DNA from: Homalodisca vitripennis
Taxonomy: Eukaryota > Arthropoda > Insecta > Hemiptera > Cicadellidae
Assembly: GCF_021130785.1 (NCBI RefSeq)
Contig: NC_060209.1
Span: 23,312,001 to 23,376,000, forward strand
Length of the DNA stretch: 64,000 bases
Reading direction: 5' to 3'
The notes under the pieces were generated by a model. That model ran no database searches. It saw nothing but the letters and a program-made list of their open reading frames with translations, and was not told the origin of the DNA. The position numbers and the translations under genes are program-made. Of this stretch, positions 36,642-47,360 are shown piece after piece. The number at the start of each line of letters is the position of its first letter. The first letter of the stretch is position 1.

Positions 36642-39600
36642 GTCTCTTGATCTTCAAATATTACATGATAGTTTTGTATTGGTAGACACTAATTAACTGT
36701 ATAAACCACTAATTAGTAATACAATGTGATGAGCAAAGTTCAGAATTAGAGCCTAGAATAATATCTAAGACTAGAATCACATCTGAGAGTTTGGCATGGT
36801 CTTCATATCATGCTTTTAAAATTGAGAGGACTATTACACTAGTATCAATGTAAAGAAACTATTTTTTTCAATAATAATATTCATTACATTTCGTCATTTT
36901 TTAAGTGTTAAAGTTCTGTTTAAATGTAACAAAACCACCTAACAAGTTTATGTTTACCATTTTGGCTGTTTCAAATGTATGGCACTGGTATCAAATATAA
37001 TTATAAGTTTGTTTAAGATCAGAAAGAATCATATTGATTGAAAGGAAAACATTATCGTACAAGAGCAACCTGAATTAAAAAAAAAGTTTCTTTTGGTTGT
37101 TTAGTTATATGTTGTTGAGTTATAGTACTGTATTTCATTAAACATGACAAACTAATATTAATTTGACCACTCGAAAAAGAATTTAGAGTATTTACTTCAT
37201 TAATTAATTGTTGTGGGCAGTTTTATCAAAGCGAAGAAAGAACAGCTTAAGCATATGTCATTTTATGGCAAGTTATGTATAACAATCATAAATTAAGGGA
37301 GAGAGAAATATTTTAATGAATTATGACTTTAAGATATAAAATGTAATTAAAAAAATGTTTGATGGACATGCTCTTAAATGTTTTAAATTATATATAACAT
37401 TGATATATTATTAAACCAACGCATGTAAAAAAAATACATTTTGCCTGCAATTTCTTGGTGAATGATAAAACAAATTGAACTTTCCTGTTTTCTACTACGA
37501 AGATACAATCAATATATGTAACAAAATTGTTCAAGTATTAAAGCAAATTGACTGAACCGAAAATCGACGTTAAGAAAATCAAAAGTAATTAACTTTTTTA
37601 CCCTGGTGGTATAGCAATTAGGTTAATGTAAGCCAAATTTAATATTTACAAACATTATAGATTTTTCTGTTTTAAAATATGATGTGTTTAATTCAATAAA
37701 CAGTTTCTATGTTGGCTAATATCGCCTCTAATAAATCGCCTTAAACAATATCAGCCTAATACGGCCACACGTGCACGGCACGCCAGTACTTACGGTATTA
37801 TTATACTTCAGTAACAAAACCTCACTTGCAACATGGTATGTTATAAGTTTATAAATATATTATACTACAAAATAATTTAATAGGCATCAAAATTTCCGAC
37901 ACATTTTTATACGACACTATTATGTAAAAATTCAATTACTTATTTTTTTAAAACAGTTAATTCTATGTAAGGCCAGATTAACTATGGTTCATCCAGTCCA
38001 GGCGTTGTCACTGCACAAATGCATGTCCCAAGCACTCCCCCAAGCAGCTTTTCGGTATGTTTAAACCATTTTATTCTCTTTCTGTTCTTTATTTTTGTAT
38101 TTACTAATACTTCCCTCCACCTGACGAAGAGGATAGATTCCAATCCTCGAAACGTTGCATTAAACATTTTGTAATATATAACGAAGGCAAAAGTCTAAAA
38201 CCCTGTTATACTTTCAAGCCTTCCATCTTCAGTAACAAACTGTAAACAAAGAAAACTGTTAACGTTATATTATACATGTGACTGCACACCGCCGGCCAGG
38301 TTCCAAATCTGGACTTCGGTATCGACCGACTGAATATTTCAAACATGGCTGTCTTAAGTTACTTAAGTTTTATAATTAATTATTAAAGATAAAGTTGCAA
38401 TAAACCTTAGTAAAGAAACTTAATGTAAGAGTAGAAGTTCTAATAACAGTTACAGTTCAGGCTTATCGGTTGTTGGAAAATCCTAATGGTATCTGCTGAA
38501 GTTGTAAACTTTAAGCCTATAGTAACTTAGTCTACAGTGACATCTTAGCTACTTATAACACAGTGTTACACTTTTTCTCTGACATGTGAGAGAGGATAAA
38601 ACTCCTGGACTCTTCTTTCACAAAACTTACACTTCTTATATAGTCAACCCTCTTTGTATATTTATGTAAACTACAGCTATAAGGAAATAATAAATCTAAA
38701 TGTATGCTTCTTGTTTAAAGTTTGTTATTGACTATGGGAAGTTTGCAAGGATGACAGGATTTCGGTCATTTTCCATCGTTATATGTCACAAAAGGTGTAC
38801 ATCACGCCAGCACAGGCTACAGTGGGATACTAACAAGAATGTCGATGTCGGCTCTTTCATCGGCACCGCGTAGGGTCATCTGAAACAATGGTACAGCAAG
38901 GCAATGATCAAGAGGAAGGGGTAAAGGCAATGGTTTACTAGTTTTTTTTTATATATATTGGCACCCAAAGCGGTCTAACTGCAACCGAAAGTTGACTTAG
39001 TGGATAGTCTGATAATTTTATACATGAAGCCTCAAAATTTTGCGTATAGAAAATTAACTGCGCGATGTATTATGTTGGCTTCATCTAATTTGTATGTGTC
39101 TCTGATGTCGAAACGATGTATAAGTTCAATTAGAGCTTCTTCGTCACCGAATTTTTCTATCTCTTCAGGCAAACATGACTCCAGATTCCAGGAGTAAAGT
39201 ATGTAATATCGTCAAATTCCCACCTCTCTCACCATAGCTACGTTATGATAAGCTATGTTTCTTTTATTAAAGTTTCTTTCTTTAAATTTGCATTGCTGCC
39301 GCTATGGCTTTTCTTGGCTGTGTTTGACAAGTCAGTTTCAATTCTTTATTTAATATTCTGAAGTTGTCTATGTAAGTGTTTGGCTTATTATTTACTAATA
39401 AAGAACATTTTTAATTTCTACAATATTTTCTCACAACTTTAAATACTTATTATGCTACATTTTCAACAACGGTAGTAAGGTCTTTTTCGTAAGACGATTA
39501 AAACAAGATCATTGGTCAGCCACACCACTTGTCGAGTGGCAAATTTTGCTGAGATTGCAAGAAAATTTTCAAATTTATAGCTATGTTAATCACGTTTTAA

Positions 39601-39902
39601 ATTTCTTATTTTTTACTCAGTTTCCTTAAATATTTATTAATTCTAAAATTGTCTCGTTGCCTTCATGTTTATCCTTAGGATCAATCCAAAATTGTTGGAA
39701 AATGCTCAGCTAAAACCTTTGGAGATAGATTCACCATCATTGTAAAAACCATATTGCATAGAAATTAAGTTTAATTGAGAACTACACCTCTATATTCATG
39801 TTCTCTAAGATCATGCACACAGACATACAGAAATAAAAATGTTTGTAAAGAATTAAGAATTATTGACGTAGTGTATTACACTTTTATAATAATGTAAAAC
39901 AC
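36642..39902. other. Ancient relic between islands A and B, no gene
   Basis: Weak homology to copy 1 continues to about 36,830 and then fades. The stretch includes a repeat-like block at 37,975-38,215 (separate entry) and a less AT-rich block at 38,745-38,945 that looks repeat-derived but that I cannot classify. The 'ccagattccaggagt' motif at 39,180-39,194 matches 5,633-5,647, again in the right order. No supported reading frame. Confidence 0.45.
37980..38215. repeat. Repeat-like block with hammerhead-like core
   Basis: On the plus strand, CTGACGA (38,121-38,127) is followed by an extra A, a perfect 6-bp stem (GAGGAT / ATCCTC, 38,129-38,148) and GAAA. This is the order of a hammerhead ribozyme core (CUGANGA, stem II, GAAA), except for the extra A. 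I cannot find a convincing stem III followed by NUH. Hammerhead motifs are known in Penelope-like retroelements. An opposite-strand 61-codon frame (37,982-38,167) has no recognised domain. Confidence 0.3.
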
Positions 39903-40075
39903 GATAAATATAAAGGTGAGTTTCTACTCACGAAACAACAATTCTGGTACGTGCACACACCATTGTGTTGGCTGATGCTGATAGAAAATGGAAAGCTGGT
40001 AATCCGCGGTATAATCCCACAGCAGCATTATCGAGGACTGGACTGAATGTTTGGCCGCCGTCATATCTGACAGGA
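39903..40075. repeat. Conserved island B, ancient third copy
   Basis: Diverged relative of the island at 6.0 and 22.7 kb, in the same orientation, lying 3.5 kb after island A (1.85 kb in copy 1). The first 70 bp are loosely similar and the last 95 bp strongly similar. Immediately beyond 'tgacagg' homology is lost. Confidence 0.6.
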
Positions 40076-40977
40076 CGTCATCTATATTTTTATCCCTTTC
40101 ATTCATTATCTAACCTTTTTTATATTTTTAAATGTTGGTTTGTCTAACTAATCATATATTTACGTAAGGATTTTTCCTTAATTTAATAAAATTTAAATGA
40201 ATGTTTAATAAGAATGACGATAAAAGCCTAAGACTAATCAAAATCACTAAAAGCCATATTTTTATTTCCTCATATCAATTAAAACATTTCATCTAATATG
40301 TATAGACCTTATGGCTATATATTCATGATTCGGCATTAGGATAATAGACGTAGAAGTTCATCGTCACTCAAGGAAACAGCTTTCACATCATTCACGTTTG
40401 TACTGTTGAAACTGTATTATTGAGATCCCGATAGGACTTTCTTGTCGCTGTAAGTTTGTCTGTCAGTCTATAAGACAACTCTGGATAGAAAGTTCCCAGT
40501 GCATTGAGACTCGATACTTCGGATCCTCTTAGTTTGAGTATAAACATCAGTTCGTCCGGTGTCTTTGCGGCTGTATGTGTATCCGTCTGCACGTCTATGC
40601 AATAATTCTTCGTAAAAAATGCTGGAGGTTTCACACTTGGTATAGACGTTCATCTTGGTGCCATGAGGAAGCGTCCAGATATCTGTATTAAGTGTTTTTA
40701 CGCTTTTTTCGAGTTTTTACGAACTGTTTTTCGTACAGTATACTTTTGCGGTCTATGTCATTGGTATTGCCCAATTTTTAATATTTGCAATTGTTGAAAA
40801 TATTGTCTAGTAATAGATATTTTAGTCATGTATTGACTATAGACACAAGGAAGGCGAAATATTTCGAGAATCAATTGTATTAACAATGTGTTGACGGAGT
40901 GAAAACAGGCTATGTAGCTGATAGTGGAAAGTATCCAAAAATTCCTTTCAATTTAAAAGTACCTTTTATGGCAGTAA

Positions 40978-41172
40978 TGAGTATACTGATATTGCATTAT
41001 ATCAGTACGACAATATCACGGCCTGAAACCTAAACGCAGCCACAATATATACGGCTCTACAGATATCTGAGCATTAGACATCTGCTAGTGACACCTCTCT
41101 CAATGAGTAGGCTATTCTGATATTGCATTATATCACTTACATAATACAATATGTTATGTAATAAATCTCATG
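40978..41172. repeat. Island C, ancient copy with partial tandem neighbour
   Basis: 41,008-41,172 matches island C. The 30 bp just before it ('actgatattgcattatatc') match the right end of island C again, so a truncated second unit sits head-to-tail with this one. Confidence 0.55.
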
Positions 41173-41275
41173 GTCCAAAAATTAGTATTACAAAATATTT
41201 GGCGGTCGTCCGAGCACTGTAAACAATTTCATAATTATAAAAATTAGTTTACTTTGTACGTAAGTTTTCCTTTTT

Positions 41276-41720
41276 CATCATAATCATAATAATCATCATC
41301 TTTATTGCGTCAACAATTTTTACATTGCATGCATGCGTCAAGTACATTCATAATAAGATACAGTTCCATTGCAGTTATAGCTATTTAATTGTATAACAGA
41401 ACTGGGGGTTTATTTTTATTCTTGTTTTCAGTAGTTTTCAATAATTTTCATCCCAGCAACTCAACATGAACTCTTCAACGGAGTAAAACGCCTTTGACAC
41501 CAGGAGGTGTTTTAATCGAGATTTGAATAGTTTAGAATCAATGAGATGTTTTATTCCCTCAGGCAGCTTGTTTATCAGTTTCACACCAACTTGGGACGGC
41601 AAGTGTTCAAATGCACTCGTTCTATGTTGAACAATCCGAAAGTTGTTACAATCATTCTTACTGTCAGTAAACGGTTGCTCTAAACGGTGGATTAAAAATA
41701 AAACATCGCTTTATGTTTGG
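41276..41720 (-). mobile_element. Minus-strand LINE 3' end
   Basis: The left end is a simple (GAT)n/(ATGATT)n-type tail after AATAAA read on the minus strand (41,276-41,312). Next comes about 130 bp of 3' UTR and then a pol C-terminus (about 41,440-41,705). The right limit is uncertain because the frame is lost at about 41,706. It has no target-site duplication that I can define. Confidence 0.65.
41440..41705 (-). pseudogene. LINE pol C-terminal fragment
   Basis: A minus-strand frame of more than 80 codons without a stop carries the standard ending of Jockey/CR1-like pol proteins: '[18 protein letters not shown]', then [14 protein letters not shown], and Phe-Tyr-Ser-Val-Glu-Glu-Phe. Upstream the frame shifts near 41,706, where a neighbouring frame continues with similar residues, so an indel is likely. 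No RT motifs are left. It is a dead fragment in the same orientation as the insertion at 35 kb but different in sequence. Confidence 0.7.
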
Positions 41721-42621
41721 TTTCAAACCCATAACTAGATATGTTGAACCGCTGACCACGATATATAGTTATATCGTAGTTTATTAGACACCTAGTTTTT
41801 AAAAGTGTCTAAAAAAAGTTTTAAATTAAAACACTGGATTTTTGTTTCTGAAATATCTCTGCGTCAATATAATTTCTAAAAGTATTAATTGGACAGAAAC
41901 TGCGGCATATTGACGTTTTAATGATTCATCGTCATCAGCAAAGGGAAAGTTGTTTCTGAGCTTTTTCCGCAACCAAATATGAATGTTAGACACAGCTTGT
42001 GTCAAGAGAGAGTTCAAAGTATCCAAACAGTGGAAGAAAGCGTTGGAATTTAGAACAAAAAGTGTGACTAAGTGATATGGGCGATCCGGTGTAGTTGAGC
42101 CGATAGTATATTCTCAGTATATCGCGAACCTTGTATGATGAATCTTGTTATATCGGCCAATTTATATGAATGTCTTTTAAATCTGCAAGATGGGGTGATA
42201 TATTGAGCGCCTTTCAGATATAAACTGTGTCTCTGAAATGGAAAACTAGTACATATCTAATCACGGATGGATCGAGAAGAGAACGTTAAATGAATAATGT
42301 CGTTTTAAATGAATAGATCATACTATGGACAAGTTGACCAAAAACATCCGATAGAATCTAGATATCTGTCTGAATCGAAATCATAGTGGGGTATCTAGAC
42401 AACTTAACAGCTGTCATTACCATGATAACGTCCACCAGATTCATGTACAATGATGAAGTTTTACTTGTAAAATCATGCGTCAAGTATGTGATTACAATGA
42501 TTCTGAGAACTGAGAACACTGAAAATGTATTACTCACCAGAAGCAGTTTTAGATCTACTTGACAGAAGATAAAACTCTGAGAGTCACACACATTCTCCAT
42601 GAACATTTACGAAGGGATTGG

Positions 42622-42775
42622 AGAGATGCGTGTGATCCAGTCGTCAATACCACAGCCCGACAGATAATCTGAACAATAGACACCTGCTGATGACAACTCC
42701 CTCAATAGGTATTCTGATATTGCGTGATGTCAGTACGACAATAGAATATTTTATGTAACTGACTTTATGAGTCAC
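42622..42775. repeat. Island C, second ancient copy
   Basis: A further diverged copy in the same orientation, starting at 'gcgtgtgatccag' and ending 'atattttatgtaact'. It lacks about 25 bp in the middle relative to copy 1. Confidence 0.5.
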
Positions 42776-45350
42776 AAAGTTGTTTATATAAAAGTATTAG
42801 GTGTTCGATTCTTAAAAAAAGTTTAAATATGCAAATATATTACAATTTTTATTTATTTAAAACAATCTAAAATGTATAATTTGCTTCACATAACTGTAGG
42901 AACAGTGTACATATTATTTTGTAGCTACATAAACGTTTTATAAATTCTCATTTCAATTAGTAGAAAGTATAGTTAATTTAAATGTGATAGATATATTGGG
43001 TTTTCAATAATCAAACGACCATTTGGCTGACAGAAGAAACTCGTTTAACTGTTATAGACGTGACATTTTGAACATTTTGTGCTTTTAACCATTATTCTTT
43101 TGAGTGTATCCCACCTTGGGCTCCACAACCAAGTGTCCATTGGATACCCATCCAATGGACACTTGGTTGTGGATACCCAACACTTGGTTGTGGCTGGGTA
43201 GCCAACCACTTTTGACTTGTCCATCTTATATTTTAGAACTGTTTATAAATATAACTATAACTTTCTTTGCATCGGGAAAAACTTAACTTTAATGTGTGTG
43301 AGATATATGAATCTGATTATAGGAGACATTTAGCAACCTCTATATTTTACCTTAGGAACACTCAAGGTTCCAGGCTTCTTGGTTATATCTTCAAGTCAAT
43401 TAAAGGGAACAGTTTATAGTAGTTATTGCAGTGCTTCTTATATTGACGTCACGTTTGGATTTTGTTGGTAGTAGCTTCAATTCACACCTTCTCTGGTATT
43501 ATTATAGACAAAATAAAACTGTTCTATCAACAGCATGTGAATATTGAATGATCTGTGTGTTAGCATACCGTATCAATCTTTTGACACTTATAGCATAATA
43601 ATACATATATTACAGTTCCAGGCGAAGTACTAATCCGTAAAAAAAACAGAGGTTTCATTATTGTATTTATTTTCAAACAATAATTCACGTTGATCAATAT
43701 GTGGTTAATTAAAAGGTATTTTAGAAAAGTGGGACTGAGAAAGGGCTTATAAAGCTTGCAGCGCGAAATGTAATACTCGTAATACTACACGCGCCGTAAT
43801 AGAAGTGGTTCGTAATTAATTACGTTCTAGGTATTTATACTCCCTCCGATAACTAACAAGTCTACATTGGAAACAGTTACTTACTGATTGTGTTCATTGC
43901 ATTACCAGTATATACTAACAACACTTTACTTAATGTCTGTAACATTACACTTAGTTAGAAGCAATACTAAAGAAGTCATCCACATTCATTCAAGTTACCA
44001 ATATTTAAATAATAAGGTAAATTCACCCACTACCAATAAATAAAAATTAATTGTTACATCATAGAATTAAAAGCTTAGTCCTAATAATGTGACTTACGTA
44101 CTAATTCACTGTACAAGATATTTACACTGGATAGGGTTTCAACAGAATTTCTTTTCCGAATAAAATGTCCAAAACATGGCATCAAAGTAATTGGTTGCAG
44201 GATTATTTTATAAAAGTCGTATTAATAGATTATTATCTATTTTACTATTACTAGCTTAGAAAATAAATACCACAGTGTATAACTTCTGCTATGAGTTGTA
44301 CCAAACTTACGGTTTCTCCGATTGGGTGGATTACATAAACTGTATTGACACTTCCTTATAGGTAGTTAGGCTAGTTGTACCTAATGGCCGGAGAATAAAG
44401 ATGGATCTGAAACTGAGCGGACGTGTTTTATTCAAGCTTCCTCAAGAAACACTGTGTCATGCATCAATATAACAACATTTATTTTAATTGTAGTGGTTAT
44501 GTGTGGTAAAAACGTTTGTTTTATTAAAGATGCAAAATATTGAGTTTTACAAGAGACCGAACTTAAAGTATCAATCGTTCAACATGCCTGTGTATGCATG
44601 CCGAACGAGATTTAGAGGACAGGTAACATAGTGGAAATAATAATGCAGAAGAGATCTCTTATCGAGTTTCTCTTTTGTTAAACATAGTAGATGACCGGGA
44701 AAAGTCTAAGACAAATTATTCTTTTCTCAAATCATTGACAAAGATTAAAACTGTTTTTGTGTTAATTAAATTTGAATATTATTTTACTGCAGATGTGAAT
44801 GTTAGCTAACGTGATGTTTTATCTTAGAAATCACATAAAAACTGTTATGAAAATGAAACATTACTGAATGAATGAAGATTTATAAAATAAAAGCTCAGAG
44901 AAAACGTCTACCGGATGGAGACGACTAGATTCAAATGGCAAAGATGCTAAGATGGCGGCACGTCACACATCAAAATTGAAAAATATAATTTATGTATTTA
45001 GAAAAAATATTACCAGTGCCTTACATAAGATGATGTTTCTAAGAAATATGAAAGTTTTAAAACTATCCATAATAATGGAGGTGAGAGTGGTTATTTTCAT
45101 AAGGTTTATTACATTTTTTTAACCATAAGTAACTTGGCTGGACTTTTTCCAGCCTTCAATATAACGTATACAATATACTAAAAACTTGATCATTTTGATA
45201 TAATGTGGTTCTTTCTATCTAAAAGTACCACAGTGGATGAATAATACAAAAATGAATCTTTTTAAGTACATTAGTAGTTGTATTAATAATAAAACTAATG
45301 TGCGAGTCAAACATAAATGCATCGCTAAAATAATTGTAGAAAATACAAAT
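42776..45350. other. AT-rich stretch without recognised gene
   Basis: Apart from the hairpin at 43,123-43,172, nothing is supported. Around 43,740-43,800 a TATAAAGC is followed by a CpG-containing patch ('gcagcgcg', 'acacgcgccg'), which might be promoter-like but has no gene next to it. The plus-strand frame at 43,104-43,286 is created by the hairpin. Confidence 0.4.
43123..43172. repeat. Perfect hairpin, 23-bp arms and 4-nt loop
   Basis: The left arm, 43,123-43,145 (starts CCACAACCAAGTGTCC), is the exact reverse complement of 43,150-43,172, separated by ACCC. A partial third copy of the right arm ('cacttggttgtgg') follows at 43,181-43,193. An arm match this perfect is young or maintained. 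Confidence 0.9.
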
Positions 45351-45500
45351 AGTCTTTTATTTAATAAAATAATCTTTTATTTAATAAAATAATCTTTTAT
45401 TTAATAAAATAATCTTGTATTTAATAAAATAATCTTTCATTTAATAAAATAATCTTTTATTTAATAAAATAATCTTTTATTTAATAAAATAAAATATTAA
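45351..45500. repeat. 20-bp tandem array, about 7 units
   Basis: A unit reading AATCTTTTATTTAATAAAAT repeats with single-base variants (cttgtat, ctttcat), ending about 95 bp before the LTR element. Confidence 0.9.
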
Positions 45501-45596
45501 ATAAAATCTTTTAAAATAACGTAATAAGATCCAAGCTATCTAGTGTTTATTGACAAAGATTCAATTAAAACGAAGACAATAAGTTGATTTCACGGT

Positions 45597-46475
45597 TGTA
45601 CCGTATGACGATAACACATGGGGGGTGGTGACTTCTGAGGTCGTAGTAATAAATACTAGAAATACAAAGTTTACTTATAAGTTCAGTTTAATTAAGAAAA
45701 CTTAAAAGCACCACTTTTAGATGGTAAAGGAAAAGTTATGTAATGCCACGTTGCTGCCAATTAGAATATAATAACTAAAAAGTATATCTTCTAGGTGGGC
45801 CTAAAATATCCAATGTTCTATTGAATTATGCGTACGACGTTTTACTTTACAAAACAATAATATTTCACTTCCCTTCACAATAGGTAGACTCACAACCCGG
45901 GTGTCGGCGTCTTGGCACGAGACATTGAAGCTGTAGTCTAAGAACGGTTATTTCTAGAAGAGGAGTAGATGTTGGGAAATGGTAGCCATCTATTCAAACA
46001 ACACGTGAGATACATCAGCTACGTAAACTCGCCTAAAACAAATTCGCGACGGTATTAGCCATTTAATGATACAAATTACTATTTATAACAACGTGCTCGT
46101 CGCCATAAGGACGACGCCACAACCTTTATCTATCTCCATCAAGCAAATAAAAGATCTTCAAGGGTAAGTTACTTTACTATTCACATCTTTACTTTACGTT
46201 ACATTCATTTTATACGTTTGGCATCAAAGGGCTAATTTAATAATACGAAAAGATAAATTTTACTTACGGACAAGGCGCGCGAGGTCTGATCGGTTACGTA
46301 GTTGGGCTGCTACAAAGAGTTAGAAGAAAAAATTCATACGCGTGCCAATTAGGTAGTTACTCCGCCCAATAATTTAGTTCCGGAACATTGGATGTAAAAT
46401 AATATTATATTATACTGGCTGATTAGGTTGCGAAATTTACATTGTATGAAATTTAATTAACTGATTTACGGTACA
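45597..46475 (-). repeat. 3' LTR (left, 879 bp)
   Basis: Matches 50,626-51,503 almost base for base. I see one substitution (in 'aattaagaaaac' / 'aattacgaaaac') and a one-base length difference plus one change around 'agaagaaaaaattc' / 'agaggaaaaattc'. On the minus strand it contains TTATAAATAG (46,079-46,088), a likely TATA box. Confidence 0.95.
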
Positions 46476-46500
46476 GAATATCCCCCCTGTTTTGATTTCG
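46476..46500 (-). promoter_or_regulatory. Polypurine tract next to the 3' LTR
   Basis: On the minus strand the bases just before the 3' LTR read CAAAACAGGGGGGATATTC, a purine-rich run suitable as the plus-strand primer in reverse transcription. Confidence 0.75.
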
Positions 46501-47360
46501 CAACCTAGTTAGTCGCTTTACTTTAAACATATTCTAAATAACAAACTTAATTCAACCTTTTATTCATTACATAAATTCAAATTCAACCACAACAATACGA
46601 TAGCGCGGGGTTTCAAAAGTTTCCTATAAAAATCCGCTAGATCGCATGCCAATGCAGTTCTATGACTGCTCGCTTAGGGACCAAAAATAGAAAATCAATT
46701 TAGGCAAACTATTTTCATGCAATGCACGTTGCAGCGTTTTAGAATTTGCGGGTCGTTGCAAGAATAAGGGCATTTAAGGCGATTAAATCGTAAACAAGTG
46801 TAGTGTAGTGTTTTGTTATATAGGCGCCACATTCATACTTCTTTTTTGCATTCATACCAGTGTTTTGTGTATAGTGTTTGTGCCATTAAATACCCTGAGA
46901 CTTGCGGACAAGTTACCAATATGGATCGAATACTTTGGAATGAAACGTCCCCTCACGAGAAGCTAAGTCTCACATTTCGTATTAATACTGCATCACTCTT
47001 ACTATATATATTTACATACAACATCCTATACATCTTACATCTACATGAATTTTAACACTTCAAATATATCTACAAAATTCAAAATTCAACATTTCGGCAT
47101 ACCTACAAAACACAGACAATTTTTCATATTTGGTTCCCTCATTACAAACAGTCAGGATCAACTTTGTCTCATTTCTTTACACTAAGTCTATTTACAAATT
47201 CTTTTTCTATATTTTATTTCCATTGACACATTCGTTAAGAATTCACCAAACAGTTAACTTCCTGGATTTTATCTTATCTTTTTAAATTTGGCAGCAAGTG
47301 GTTCCTTAAGCTAGGGATGCTACAAATTTTTTTTTTTTTTTTATTTATACAGAACAGGTC
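46501..47360 (-). other. 3' non-coding part of the LTR element
   Basis: About 860 bp between the integrase stop and the polypurine tract. No envelope-like frame is found on the minus strand. The plus-strand frame 46,813-47,055 is antisense and has no recognised domain. A run of 17 T (about 47,325-47,342) reads as poly(A) on the coding strand just after the integrase frame. Confidence 0.6.

Noticed and set aside
43104..43286. 60-codon frame over the hairpin
   Set aside because: Its residues are set by the inverted repeat; no other evidence.
46813..47055. Possible envelope or accessory gene in the LTR element
   Set aside because: On the antisense strand, no signal peptide or membrane pattern of an envelope, no match to known accessory proteins.
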